Below, piece after piece: positions 17,580-25,210 of a DNA stretch of 64,000 bases (positions are counted from its first letter, which is position 1; each line of letters opens with the position of its first letter). Origin of the DNA: Paucisalibacillus globulus (lineage in GTDB: Bacteria > Bacillota > Bacilli > Bacillales > Amphibacillaceae); assembly GCF_900184735.1 (NCBI RefSeq), contig NZ_LT855406.1, positions 1-64,000 on the forward strand, read 5' to 3'. A model generated the notes under the pieces. That model ran no database searches, was not told the DNA's origin, and saw only the letters and a program-made list of their open reading frames with translations. The position numbers were made by a program, and so were the translations under genes.

Positions 17580-17930
17580 CTAATTATTCAATTCCGCCCA
17601 CTGGCGTTCAAAGTTAGTAAATGGATCATTGTCATCAGTAGGAATTACGGTTTCACGCTTTTCCTTTTTCCAGTTTTTCATTATCCAGAACAGTGCAAAT
17701 GCAGCTGCGATTCCTAGAACTGCATAGATGTTTGATAACGCAATGCCTAATATAAATAATCCTAGAATGACCCAACCAATTTTCCCTGCAGCAGAATCAC
17801 TCTTTACGAACTTCTTAAAGACGATGTAAAGTAGCCAGATGCTTAGACCTAGTAAAACCATTGGCCCTAGATTTGCAAGTAATACTAGTAGGGCAATTAG
17901 TCCTCCTATAAACAACATAAACTTTCTCAT
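17580..17930 (-). CDS. liaI: LiaI-like membrane protein
   Basis: The 116-residue protein has four closely spaced hydrophobic segments (residues 5-22, 24-38, 50-66, 68-84) and a charged cytoplasmic tail (KNWKKEKRETV ... DPFTNFERQWAELNN). It is the first gene of the lia operon, where LiaI anchors LiaH rings at the membrane. Sequence similarity to B. subtilis LiaI is limited, so the name rests on position and topology. It begins at ATG 17930 after AAAGGAGG. The operon promoter should lie in 17940-18060. Confidence 0.7.
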   Translation of the reverse strand: MRKFMLFIGGLIALLVLLANLGPMVLLGLSIWLLYIVFKKFVKSDSAAGKIGWVILGLFILGIALSNIYAVLGIAAAFALFWIMKNWKKEKRETVIPTDDNDPFTNFERQWAELNN

Positions 17931-18033
17931 GTAATTGCCTCCTTTCTTGATCTTGACTTAATCTTACCGAAGAAATTAACTCTGGATAATGAGCCTAAGC
18001 TATATTTTGTGCTAGGTCTTAGGGCTTAGAAGG

Positions 18034-18047
18034 GGCTAGGGCTAGCC
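18034..18047. promoter_or_regulatory. inverted repeat upstream of liaI, candidate LiaR site
   Basis: An inverted repeat GGCTAG-GG-CTAGCC lies about 105 bases upstream of the liaI start, and a TATAGC-like -10 hexamer follows some 40 bases downstream on the lia strand. No good -35 box is visible, as expected for an activator-dependent promoter. Assignment to LiaR is inferred from position only. Confidence 0.3.
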
Positions 18048-18070
18048 GAATAAGAAGTACTACTACATAA

Positions 18071-18121
18071 AAAAAGCTGTTGCAAGGGCTAGAATAATAC
18101 ATGCCTTTGCTACAGCTTTTT
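18071..18121 (-). terminator. intrinsic terminator after metallophosphoesterase
   Basis: Arms AAAAAGCTGT (18071-18080) and ACAGCTTTTT (18112-18121) pair, extended by GCAAGG/CCTTTGC inside with one bulge. In the leftward direction the stem ends in a U-run, closing the gene that stops at 18136. Confidence 0.75.
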
Positions 18122-18135
18122 CTAAATTTTTTATG

Positions 18136-18999
18136 TTACTTTCCGTTTGTACCAACAACGTTAACCAAACTAATTTGACTCTGATTCCAGAATCTAATTG
18201 GTAACACACTAGTCCCCAAGCCACTATCTATATATAGATACCTTTTGCTGCTAATTTCAAATATCCCTTTATCCAATTCAGGGAAAAATCCTTGGTCAGG
18301 AGCGATTAGAGCCCCAATTAGTGGTACTCTCACTTGTCCACCATGTGTATGCCCACTCAATATTAAGTTAGCCTGAATATCCTGGTATTCTTCCACAACA
18401 GTAGGGGAATGGGAAAGTAGTACTGTATAGAATTCATGGCTCACACCGTCAAATGCTAGATTAATATTCTCATGGTTAGTTGATTGATTATCAATCCCGA
18501 CTAGATTTATAGTAGTAGTTCCAATCGTGATTTGAGTGTTTTTATTATTTAGGATGGTTACACCTCTTTTTGAAAGACCCTCTAATATCTCTTCTGTATA
18601 TTTGTTCTCCCACTCATGGTTTCCAGTTACAAAATAAATGTGTCGATTAATTTCTACAAGTTTCTCAACCAATGAGAATACATTGGAATAATTCGAAGTC
18701 TTCCTATCTACTAAGTCTCCAGTCAAAACAATAATATCGGCAGTGTTTCGATTAACCGCTTCAATTAATTTTTCATTCTGGTTACCAAATACTTTATTAT
18801 GTACATCACTAATTTGCATAATAGAAATTTCTGTGCCCAATGGGATTTTATCCGTATCAAGCTGAACTTTATTTATCCGAAATATATTGGTGTCAATATA
18901 AGTTTTACTTGCTGTAAATACGATGAATATTATTGCAAGGTATACCATGATTCGTTTTTTGTTTCTCCTAAAGTAAGTATTATTTTGTTTGCTTAACAT
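18136..18999 (-). CDS. membrane-anchored metallophosphoesterase
   Basis: This 287-residue protein starts with a basic N-terminus and one membrane helix (IMVYLAIIFIVFTASKTY), placing the catalytic domain outside the membrane. It has the calcineurin-like phosphoesterase motifs in order: ISDVHNKVFG (D-x-H), TGDLVDR (GDxxDR), TGNHEWE (GNH[DE]) and SGHTHGGQV (GHxH). This is the YaeI/YkuE-type subgroup. The substrate may be a lipid-linked phosphate, but this is not visible from sequence. Single gene, closed by its own terminator. Confidence 0.87.
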   Translation of the reverse strand: MLSKQNNTYFRRNKKRIMVYLAIIFIVFTASKTYIDTNIFRINKVQLDTDKIPLGTEISIMQISDVHNKVFGNQNEKLIEAVNRNTADIIVLTGDLVDRKTSNYSNVFSLVEKLVEINRHIYFVTGNHEWENKYTEEILEGLSKRGVTILNNKNTQITIGTTTINLVGIDNQSTNHENINLAFDGVSHEFYTVLLSHSPTVVEEYQDIQANLILSGHTHGGQVRVPLIGALIAPDQGFFPELDKGIFEISSKRYLYIDSGLGTSVLPIRFWNQSQISLVNVVGTNGK

Positions 19000-19140
19000 C
19001 TATCCATCCTCCGAATTAGTTCAATTATCACCACTATTTTCCTCATAAGTACTCTCCTTAATGAAACTGCAATTATTATAACAACAATAATCAATTTATA
19101 ACATAACAAAGGTGCACTTTCACAAGTAGCATTTTAAGGA

Positions 19141-19169
19141 GTGACAGGTATCACAAATCCTTGTATAAT
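19141..19169 (+). promoter_or_regulatory. sigma-A-type promoter of the leader-fusB unit
   Basis: A -35 box GTGACA (19141-19146) and a perfect -10 box TATAAT (19164-19169) are separated by 17 bases. The first ribosome site downstream is GGAGGTGAT, ahead of a 20-codon leader frame, not the 220-codon gene itself. Confidence 0.75.
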
Positions 19170-19198
19170 TCTGTTAGGCTTGCTTGGAGGTGATAGAA

Positions 19199-19261
19199 AT
19201 GGCGGGATTATTTACATATCAGCCAATAATTGTAGGAGCTCATGCAAAGCCAATTTATTAG
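19199..19261 (+). CDS. 20-residue leader peptide upstream of fusB-like gene
   Basis: The peptide MAGLFTYQPIIVGAHAKPIY is encoded directly behind a very strong ribosome site (TTGGAGGTGATAG) and a good promoter. It has no coding continuation and stops 101 bases before the fusB-like start. Its last codons (AAG CCA ATT) form one arm of a 10-bp stem with 19317-19326. Plasmid-borne staphylococcal fusB is reported to be preceded by a leader peptide and controlled by translational attenuation, so I infer the same role here. It could also be a chance frame, but promoter, spacing and structure argue against this. Confidence 0.65.
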   Translation: MAGLFTYQPIIVGAHAKPIY

Positions 19262-19353
19262 AAAGGCGATACTTTGTATGAGGTAAATTATCTACTCGCC
19301 TAGTCTCATTTCTGATAATTGGCTTTAATCATTTGCTATAAAAAAATGAGGAG
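19246..19353 (+). promoter_or_regulatory. candidate translational attenuator of fusB-like gene
   Basis: Three stems can be drawn: 19246-19255 with 19317-19326 (10 perfect pairs), 19264-19269 with 19296-19301 (AGGCGA/TCGCCT, nested inside the first) and 19305-19311 with 19344-19350 (CTCATTT/AAATGAG). The last covers part of the GAGGAG ribosome site at 19348-19353 and cannot coexist with the first stem. Mutually exclusive structures that overlap a leader peptide and the next ribosome site are the hallmark of attenuation. Which state is the induced one cannot be decided by eye. Confidence 0.55.
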
Positions 19354-19362
19354 CTGATAGAA

Positions 19363-20025
19363 ATGACAAAGAAAATCAATATCGTTTTGGAAAATATTCC
19401 ATTCCTTAGACATGATCAATACAACTTTATTAAGTACCAACTGTCCAATATTGTTCATGCTCGTTTAACTTCAAAGGATGAAGAAGTTATAAATACCGTA
19501 AAGTTGATTGCAATGGATAAGATATTTTCTATATTGCCTAACTTAAATGAAAATCAACAGATGTTGTTATCCAGAATTGTAAATATAGAAGAGCAAAACC
19601 AGGTAGATTCTTTTTTAACGGAATTAAAAACCTATGTTATTCCTTTTAGAAGCACATCAGAAAAAGCGCTTTCTAAACTATTTCCGAAAGTAAAAAAGTT
19701 CAAAGGTCCGGATCTTAATACAATTGACTTTAGAGATATATCTTATATAGGTTGGTATGATATTCGCTCGGAAAGGAAGTTTCTAGTAACGGAACACAAC
19801 GGGAAGTTGATAGGTTTCCAAGGAACTTTTATGAAGAGCATAAAAGGTATATGTTCGATATGCAATCGATATGAAGATGTTGGATTATTTATGGCTAATG
19901 TGAAAACGGGAAAAGAAACGTATACAAATCGCGGAAATTACATTTGCGCAGACAGTCATAAATGTAACCAAAACCTAACCACTTTAGATAAATTACACTA
20001 CCTTATTGAATTATTAAGTAACTAA
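19363..20025 (+). CDS. FusB/FusC-type elongation factor G-binding protein
   Basis: FusB-family proteins bind EF-G and release it from ribosomes stalled by fusidic acid. This 220-residue protein has the expected plan: an N-terminal four-helix bundle (residues 1-95), and a C-terminal mixed domain with zinc ligands C164-x2-C167, C195 and C201 (CSICNR and YICADSHKC). Length is close to FusB (about 213). Chromosomal homologues are common in Bacillaceae and need not confer clinical-level resistance. It starts at ATG after GAGGAG and is preceded by a leader peptide and stem structures that suggest drug- or stall-dependent expression. Confidence 0.88.
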   Translation: MTKKINIVLENIPFLRHDQYNFIKYQLSNIVHARLTSKDEEVINTVKLIAMDKIFSILPNLNENQQMLLSRIVNIEEQNQVDSFLTELKTYVIPFRSTSEKALSKLFPKVKKFKGPDLNTIDFRDISYIGWYDIRSERKFLVTEHNGKLIGFQGTFMKSIKGICSICNRYEDVGLFMANVKTGKETYTNRGNYICADSHKCNQNLTTLDKLHYLIELLSN

Positions 20026-20041
20026 TGGTTTTTTCTGTATC

Positions 20042-20068
20042 TATCACTCCCCGGTTTGGGGAGTGATA
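20042..20068 (+). terminator. hairpin after fusB-like gene
   Basis: An 11-bp perfect stem (20042-20052 with 20058-20068) and a five-base loop, 17 bases past the stop. No T-run follows, so efficiency is uncertain. Confidence 0.55.
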
Positions 20069-20115
20069 AACACTCTCTAGAATTACCACAATCCACAGGA
20101 AATAATTCAGTATCA

Positions 20116-20919
20116 TTATGCATGTAACAGATCAGATGTATTGCCTTTTTTACTTATCCACTTACTAGTAGTATCCAATATTAACTTATTTGCTCTATTA
20201 TTCTTTGATACTGCTTCTTTTGTCTCTTTTAAGTAATCATTTGTTGAATCTACAGGATACTCTCCACACACATCAAGGCTAATAACTTTTTTTGACTGAA
20301 TAAGTGCCTTAACTATTTTTAACATTTGTTGTAGCTGTATTGTTCCGTGATCCCATCCTGTAACGGCTTCTTTTTTATCTAGAACATCTTTATCCATGCT
20401 TATGTATACTGAATCGGTTGGTATGTTTTTTAATATAGATTTTGTAATGGTAGTTGGATTTGATTGTAGTGAGTTTTTCGTGTAAAGTTCCACTCTGTCA
20501 TGAATGGATGCAGGTATGTGTTGTATTCCTTCTTCGCTCACACCAATAATAAATACTTTCTTCAGCATGGGAAGTTGTTGGATAGATTCCAATACCCAAG
20601 ACCCACAAGAAATAAGTTCGTCACTTGGACTTGGAATTGTGTCAGTATGATGGTCAAATAGAACCAGGGTATATGGCTTGTCTATTTGGGTTTGGAGGAT
20701 ATAAGACATATAATGGTAATTTCCACTTCCTAAATAATAGATTCCACTTAGTTCTTTTTCCGTGATTTTTTCTGTGAGGTACTTTAAGTTCTCTTTTTCA
20801 CAGAAACGACTAATATTCGGGATAGATTCAAAATCAATCCATTTATATTTCTTGTTCAAGTAAAAACTTTGTCTTCTGTATGCCCCATCGAAATTCAATA
20901 AGGTTACATTGGTGTACAT
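20116..20919 (-). CDS. arginase/agmatinase family protein
   Basis: A ureohydrolase-fold protein of 267 residues. The metal-binding blocks are recognisable though non-standard: LVLFDHHTDTIP in place of the usual DAHxD block, and SMDKDVLDKKEAV corresponding to SxDxDxxDP. Family members hydrolyse arginine, agmatine, formiminoglutamate or related guanidino compounds with two manganese ions. The divergent first block makes the substrate unclear. The gene is single, starting at ATG 20919 after a purine-rich GGGGG stretch. Confidence 0.78.
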   Translation of the reverse strand: MYTNVTLLNFDGAYRRQSFYLNKKYKWIDFESIPNISRFCEKENLKYLTEKITEKELSGIYYLGSGNYHYMSYILQTQIDKPYTLVLFDHHTDTIPSPSDELISCGSWVLESIQQLPMLKKVFIIGVSEEGIQHIPASIHDRVELYTKNSLQSNPTTITKSILKNIPTDSVYISMDKDVLDKKEAVTGWDHGTIQLQQMLKIVKALIQSKKVISLDVCGEYPVDSTNDYLKETKEAVSKNNRANKLILDTTSKWISKKGNTSDLLHA

Positions 20920-21031
20920 GTTGATTGCCCCCTATAAATTTTTACTTCTATACTACTAGTATATCATTCTAGTAAAAATATTCAGGAATTTAAGCCCCAA
21001 CTTAATCTAGCTGTGCTCTTTTCTTCACAAA

Positions 21032-21062
21032 AAAACCTAGTCCATATTATGAGCTAGGTTTT
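21032..21062 (-). terminator. intrinsic terminator after membrane protein gene
   Basis: A 9-bp stem AAAACCTAG (21032-21040) with CTAGGTTTT (21054-21062); the leftward transcript ends in a U-run. It lies 30 bases past the stop at 21093. Confidence 0.75.
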
Positions 21063-21092
21063 CATTTCCACCATTTGTAACCATAAGGCAGC

Positions 21093-21548
21093 TTATAGCA
21101 ATTCCTTATTCTTTTTATACGACCGCTTTAATGAAATAAAGCTAGTGAGATACCAAAGGAATCCAACGCTTATTAATAAGCCACCAATTTCGACCCATTC
21201 AGTTTTATTAGCGGGTACACCAGAAATGAATAAAAATAGTACGATAAATATTAGGACAAAACTAATCGTTTTAGTACGAATGTGTTTTAACTCTTTTTTA
21301 TAGGAGCTTTCCGTTGCAACATCTGTATACTCAATACCAGATAATGTATACCTTGCCGTTACATAGAAGAGAAAAATTGTAACCAAGATTAATAATGCAG
21401 TATTAGTGTTCATAAGAAAGTATTGATTCCAAATCACCATCACAATTAGGGAAAGAAAGAGTAATATTCCCCCTTCTGCTAGTAAGTACAGTATTCTTTT
21501 CTCCTTATATTCATCATTTGGAATTAAAAATGTTATCCATGATTTCAT
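21093..21548 (-). CDS. four-helix membrane protein paired with XRE regulator
   Basis: The 151-residue protein has two pairs of hydrophobic helices (about 22-38, 48-66, 92-110 and 118-136) separated by a charged loop (ATESSYKKELKHIRTKT). It lies five bases downstream of an XRE-type regulator on the same strand. The same pairing, regulator followed by a multi-helix membrane protein, recurs at 63269-63993. The function of such pairs is not established, and no motif points to transport or catalysis. Confidence 0.7.
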   Translation of the reverse strand: MKSWITFLIPNDEYKEKRILYLLAEGGILLFLSLIVMVIWNQYFLMNTNTALLILVTIFLFYVTARYTLSGIEYTDVATESSYKKELKHIRTKTISFVLIFIVLFLFISGVPANKTEWVEIGGLLISVGFLWYLTSFISLKRSYKKNKELL

Positions 21549-21553
21549 TTCTA

Positions 21554-21745
21554 CTATACCTCCCAGAATAAATCATTTAATGTTTTATTTAGAACTTTTG
21601 CGATGGATATACAAAGTTGTAAACTCGGGTTGTATTCACCCTTCTCTATAAGTCCGATTGTCTGTCTAGTCACACCAACCCTAACGGCTAACTGTTCCTG
21701 AGTCATGGATAGATTTAATCTTGAAGTTCTGACATTGTTTTTCAT
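21554..21745 (-). CDS. XRE-family helix-turn-helix regulator, 63 aa
   Basis: A compact Cro/C1-type DNA-binding protein: residues 12-40 form the helix-turn-helix (MTQEQLAVRVGVTRQTIGLIEKGEYNPS split here after the recognition helix), and the tail LNDLFWEV is typical of this short subgroup. It has no effector domain. A promoter with a perfect 10-bp inverted repeat lies just upstream and is the likely autoregulatory site. It is co-transcribed with the membrane protein gene five bases downstream. Confidence 0.88.
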   Translation of the reverse strand: MKNNVRTSRLNLSMTQEQLAVRVGVTRQTIGLIEKGEYNPSLQLCISIAKVLNKTLNDLFWEV

Positions 21746-21799
21746 CGCTTCACCTTCAAAGGTAACATAGTATACTCCTTAATGTAATATATATGTGTC

Positions 21800-21842
21800 A
21801 TTATGTAATTTATATATTACATAATACGTATGAAGTTGTCAA
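21800..21842 (-). promoter_or_regulatory. promoter and operator of the XRE/membrane-protein unit
   Basis: On the minus strand TTGACA (21837-21842) and TAATAT (21814-21819) are separated by 17 bases. A perfect inverted repeat ATTATGTAAT (21800-21809 with 21816-21825, six-base spacer) covers the -10 box, so a bound repressor would block RNA polymerase. Autoregulation by the XRE protein is inferred. Confidence 0.7.
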
Positions 21843-21932
21843 TTAATTATTGGTGCTTATTGGAATAATTGGCACTATATGCTCTTTGGGTATACTGATT
21901 AGTTTTGAGGTATTAAATATCGGAATATAGAA

Positions 21933-21962
21933 AGCGTGTTTTCTTTATGCTCAAAACACGCT
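21933..21962 (-). terminator. intrinsic terminator after DinB-like gene
   Basis: A 10-bp perfect stem AGCGTGTTTT (21933-21942) with AAAACACGCT (21953-21962), followed leftward by a pyrimidine-rich stretch, seven bases past the stop at 21969. Confidence 0.75.
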
Positions 21963-21968
21963 AATAAA

Positions 21969-22673
21969 TTACCTGCAAGGACTTCTTTTATTTAGCAGTC
22001 TTCCTTTAATTCGTACACATTTGTTCAAGTGCAAGAAATTATGTCTTGTTGCTGGCATCAAGACTAATCCAGCAATTGTTTTTTTGCTCCAGTATTCAGC
22101 AAGCCATTTAGATTGCTGCATAACTGCATTTTCATCGAATAATCGTTTGATTCGACTAGCTTCCACTTTCATTTGAAATTGTCCTGGATTTAATGAAGAA
22201 ATGATTCTTTGTGTTTGTTTACCAACTGTTGTTCTGTAATCTAATAATTGTTCAAGATTTATTTTTGAGCTCAAAAAAGTAATATCTTCCTCGCTCATGT
22301 CATTTCCCGAATGTACATATGGAATATTCAACTTTTCTTGCCAATTGGAACTTTCTAAAACCTGTTGCTCATCAGCCACCAAAATATTCATCGTCATATC
22401 CTCTACCCGAGCAATATGCCATAAATGCCATGCAATAGAATTCTTTGTATCCGGGTTTTTAACTGGGTATTGTCTAAAGGTCGCTTCATCTAAATCCCGT
22501 ATTAAAGCATCTTCCAATGTCACTTGTTTTGTTTGGTTTAGTGGAGATGAGTATAATAACGAGTGCTGTGATAGAAATAATTGGATTGCCTGTTCATGTT
22601 TTTCCGTATTTAAGATAATCTCTTTTAGGTTCTTGTGGTTATCATTCCAGATCCTGCGTTGTTTCATGTCCAT
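21969..22673 (-). CDS. DinB-superfamily protein
   Basis: The protein folds as a DinB/YfiT-type four-helix bundle, with the metal-binding His pattern visible in SIAWHLWHIARVED (residues near 88-101) and the C-terminal TRHNFLHLNKCVRIK. Members act as thiol-dependent or other small-molecule transferases; the substrate is not known. The frame is open upstream to 22790, but that part crosses the terminator of the neighbouring gene. The ATG at 22673, eight bases after AAAGGTGGA, gives 234 residues and is preferred. Confidence 0.78.
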   Translation of the reverse strand: MDMKQRRIWNDNHKNLKEIILNTEKHEQAIQLFLSQHSLLYSSPLNQTKQVTLEDALIRDLDEATFRQYPVKNPDTKNSIAWHLWHIARVEDMTMNILVADEQQVLESSNWQEKLNIPYVHSGNDMSEEDITFLSSKINLEQLLDYRTTVGKQTQRIISSLNPGQFQMKVEASRIKRLFDENAVMQQSKWLAEYWSKKTIAGLVLMPATRHNFLHLNKCVRIKGRLLNKRSPCR

Positions 22674-22781
22674 AGTAAAAGATCCACCTTTACTTAATAA
22701 ATAACTAGTTAAATAGATGATATCACGAATGTACGTTTTGGTAATGTGTTTTTTAACTATTCGAATAATGAAATGTAAAAA

Positions 22782-22813
22782 AGCGAACATCCTTTTCTAA
22801 GAGGCTGTTCGCT
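22782..22813 (-). terminator. intrinsic terminator after YhfK-like gene
   Basis: An 8-bp stem AGCGAACA (22782-22789) with TGTTCGCT (22806-22813), then a U-run in the leftward direction. It sits upstream of the DinB-like gene's chosen start and supports that choice. Confidence 0.75.
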
Positions 22814-22833
22814 TGAGTAAACAAAGTAATATA

Positions 22834-23484
22834 TTACTGTATTTTCTTTAAAGCATCTTCAACTGGAGTCTCTCCGGACATCAAACCAATTGTTTTCTTA
22901 TACGTCTTCTCCTCATCTAATGAAGCAACAACTGTTCTCGCTACGTCTTCACGTGGTATAGAGGTTTTTTCAAAGGTTTCTCCAACAGCAATTTTTCCCG
23001 TACCGGGTTCATTTAGTAATAGCCCTGGTCCAAAAATTGTATAGTTTAAGTTACTTTCCACTAGCATACGATCTGCATAGTGTTTGGCAATCATATATGG
23101 TTTGATTGGACTTTCTTTCCAAGATTCACGGTCGTACGCTTTAAATGCACTAACCATGACAAAACGATTTGCGCCAACCTTCTCAGCTGCTTCCATGGAT
23201 TTTACCGCTCCATCTAAGTCAACAAGTAATGTTTTGTCTGGACCCGTTTTCCCGCCAGATCCCGCTGAGAAAATGACTGCATCTGACCCTTTCATAGCTT
23301 CGGAAATCTTATCCACACTACCCTCTAAATTAGCAACAACCGCATTTACACCGATTTGATTAAGGGATTCTGCCTGTTCCTTACTTCTCACCATTGCTGT
23401 TAACTCATACTGTTCACTTTCTTGAAGGAATTTCACAATATGTTTTCCTACCTGACCATTTGCTCCGATTAGAAATACGTTCAT
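22834..23484 (-). CDS. yhfK: NAD(P)-binding atypical SDR, YhfK-like
   Basis: A 216-residue atypical short-chain dehydrogenase with the NAD(P) loop LIGANGQVGKHIV at the N-terminus, the strand AVIFSAGSGGKTGPDKT, and YMIAKHYADRML near residue 139 holding a Tyr-x3-Lys-like pair. Length and motif order match B. subtilis YhfK (about 214 residues). These proteins resemble NmrA/flavin-reductase-like sensors or reductases; the substrate is unknown. Start at ATG 23484 after GGGAG. Single gene with its own terminator. Confidence 0.85.
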   Translation of the reverse strand: MNVFLIGANGQVGKHIVKFLQESEQYELTAMVRSKEQAESLNQIGVNAVVANLEGSVDKISEAMKGSDAVIFSAGSGGKTGPDKTLLVDLDGAVKSMEAAEKVGANRFVMVSAFKAYDRESWKESPIKPYMIAKHYADRMLVESNLNYTIFGPGLLLNEPGTGKIAVGETFEKTSIPREDVARTVVASLDEEKTYKKTIGLMSGETPVEDALKKIQ

Positions 23485-23554
23485 CTTGATTACTCCCTTC
23501 CTTGTTCGCTATATATATTGTTTCAAACGAGGTAGTTTTTATCAAAGATGTTGC

Positions 23555-23992
23555 TTATAGATGTTCAGTACTACAAAAATAAGGACCGCAATAACCAGTT
23601 TCATGTGTTACAACATAAGTCCAATTAAATTCTTTATCAATCACATAGATATCCATCTCTTCTTTTACATCATCACTGGTTAGCTTTTTTGCATTCATTA
23701 GGCTTATTACCTCATCTGAATGTTGGTAAAAAATAATGCAATTATCTTTCGCAATCCTATTAAATGCTTCTTCAGCATCGTTTCCTTCTAGGTACTCCGT
23801 TTTGTTATAGCTAAATAGATGCCATAAATAGCCACTAAATCCTTCATGGTCCGTAAGATAGATACTCTTCTGTTCATCCCGACTAAGATGCTTGGCAAAT
23901 GTCTCTTTCCACTTTCCCCGATAATACGTACCCCACTTAGGTATTTCTTTTATGACCATGTTTTTCTTTTTGAGTATATCTATTAATTGCAT
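23555..23992 (-). CDS. DUF4275 family protein
   Basis: A soluble 145-residue protein with the family-type features IPKWGTYYRGKWKE near the N-terminus, the central GFSGYLWHLFSY, and the C-terminal NWTYVVTHETGYCGPYF. These match what I know of the DUF4275 family found in Bacillaceae. No catalytic function is known. ATG 23992, preceded by GGGGG eight bases upstream, is the better of two close starts; the other is at 24007. Confidence 0.78.
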   Translation of the reverse strand: MQLIDILKKKNMVIKEIPKWGTYYRGKWKETFAKHLSRDEQKSIYLTDHEGFSGYLWHLFSYNKTEYLEGNDAEEAFNRIAKDNCIIFYQHSDEVISLMNAKKLTSDDVKEEMDIYVIDKEFNWTYVVTHETGYCGPYFCSTEHL

Positions 23993-24038
23993 ATCTATAT
24001 CCCCCATAATTTGCTTACCTAAATATTACCATAAAGTG

Positions 24039-24097
24039 GTGCCTGTCACTTCCCGATATTTGTCGACCGTCGACAATATTCGGGAAGTGACAGGCAC
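24039..24097. repeat. palindromic GTGCCTGTCAC-type repeat, copy 1
   Basis: Two 29-base arms (24039-24067 and 24069-24097) form a near-perfect inverted repeat: GTGCCTGTCACTTCCCGA at each outer end and GTCGAC at the centre. Related sequences occur at 28451-28515 and 29571-29631. It lies between the DUF4275 and dps genes and could fold into a cruciform or long RNA hairpin. The family looks like a dispersed palindromic repeat of this genome. Confidence 0.85.
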
Positions 24098-24104
24098 TCA
24101 TTAA

Positions 24105-24569
24105 TTAACCTAGAAATGCTTGTAGCATCCAGATGGTTTGGTCTAGGTAATTTTTATAGTTGATTAACATATCTTCTGTTACAGGATCTTCTTCTTGGGT
24201 TGCTAGTTCTATCGATTTTACCGTGACATCACGAATGGTGCGGTAATCATTTACTAGATTTTCAACCATTTGTTCTGCTGGAATCTTGTTATAGTATGGT
24301 TCTTCATCAATTAACGAATGCTCTAGGTATTCTGCTAAGGTAGAATATGGTTTTTCTCCTTTTGCTATTAAACGCTCTGCGAATTCGTCAAATTTCAGAT
24401 TTGCTTCATTATATAATTCTTCAAACTTTTCATGAAGGGTAAAGAATTGTGGACCTTGTACATACCAATGATACTGATGAAGTTTTACATGTAAGACACC
24501 TAGATTTGCCACTAACTGATTAACCATAGTAGATGTTGTTGCCTGTTGTTCTGTGTGTGATGCTGTCAT
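24105..24569 (-). CDS. dps: Dps family DNA-binding ferritin-like protein
   Basis: Dps proteins form 12-subunit shells that store iron and protect DNA from peroxide damage. This 154-residue protein has the family ferroxidase ligands at the subunit interface: His in LHVKLHQYHWYVQGPQF and Asp/Glu in NLKFDEFAERL, plus the C-terminal helix QTIWMLQAFLG. Length equals MrgA/Dps of Bacillus. Start ATG 24569 after a GGGAGAG site. I found no convincing PerR or sigma-B site upstream, so its regulation is left open. Confidence 0.92.
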   Translation of the reverse strand: MTASHTEQQATTSTMVNQLVANLGVLHVKLHQYHWYVQGPQFFTLHEKFEELYNEANLKFDEFAERLIAKGEKPYSTLAEYLEHSLIDEEPYYNKIPAEQMVENLVNDYRTIRDVTVKSIELATQEEDPVTEDMLINYKNYLDQTIWMLQAFLG

Positions 24570-24752
24570 ACCTATCTCTCCCTTTTCTGTTTATATTTTG
24601 AATCTAGTAAACTTGTACCCTTATTTCCTTATTTTTAATCATTTTTGTTCAGGAATGCTTTCATAGATGATCCGGAGTTCATTGAATTCTGCCACCTTTC
24701 TAGTACTATAATCGAATGTAAAGATAGAAACGTGGCAAAGAGAAAAGGGAAA

Positions 24753-24848
24753 ATACCCTTGCATTACAAGGTATTACATGTTATCTTATTTCTATACCTT
24801 GCAATACAAGGTATTTTCTTTGTACCTAACCCTTGCAATGCAAGGTAG
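24753..24848 (+). promoter_or_regulatory. three PadR-type palindromic operators
   Basis: Three near-identical palindromes with core ACCTTGCAnTRCAAGGT lie at 24753-24774, 24794-24814 and 24829-24848, spaced about 35-41 bases centre to centre. The middle one (ATACCTTGCAATACAAGGTAT) is the most symmetric. The third ends just before the ribosome site of the PadR gene. A TTGCAT and TATCTT pair 17 bases apart in and after the first site may be the promoter. The arrangement suggests autorepression by the PadR protein. Confidence 0.75.
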
Positions 24849-24863
24849 TGAAGAGGTGATAAT

Positions 24864-25196
24864 TTGTCAACGACACAAATGTTAAAAGGTATTCTCGATG
24901 GTTGTATTTTAGCTATCATCAAGAATAAAGAAGTTTATGGCTATGAGCTTACAGAGAAACTGGAAAGCTATGGATTTCATTCTTTCAGTGAAGGTACGAT
25001 CTATCCATTGCTTATGCGAATGCAAAAAGAAGAGCTAGTAACCTCAACATTAAAAAAATCAACAGCAGGACCAAGAAGAAAATATTACTCCCTTACTAAA
25101 AAGGGGGAGGAAGAATTGAATAAATTTAAGTTGCAATGGGACCATCTACAGACCAATGTTAACCGTGTATTGAGTAATGAAGTAGAAGAAAATTAA
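24864..25196 (+). CDS. PadR family transcriptional regulator
   Basis: A 110-residue winged-helix regulator of the PadR subfamily 2: KGILDGCILAIIKNKEVYGYELTEKLE at the N-terminus is split between helices 1 and 2, followed by SEGTIYPLLMRMQKEELV (recognition helix) and the wing GPRRKYYSLTKKGEEEL. It has only the short C-terminal dimerisation helix. The TTG start at 24864 follows GAGGTGAT. It precedes a HAAS-domain membrane protein, the standard PadR-HAAS pairing, and probably represses both genes through the three palindromes upstream. Confidence 0.92.
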   Translation: MSTTQMLKGILDGCILAIIKNKEVYGYELTEKLESYGFHSFSEGTIYPLLMRMQKEELVTSTLKKSTAGPRRKYYSLTKKGEEELNKFKLQWDHLQTNVNRVLSNEVEEN

Positions 25197-25210
25197 AGGG
25201 GGATGAACAA

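Noticed and set aside
16989-17717. Long plus-strand frame (242 codons) across the tandem repeat
   Set aside because: It is antisense to the lia operon, runs into the antisense strand of liaI, has no ribosome site, and openness follows from the 21-bp phase of the repeat.
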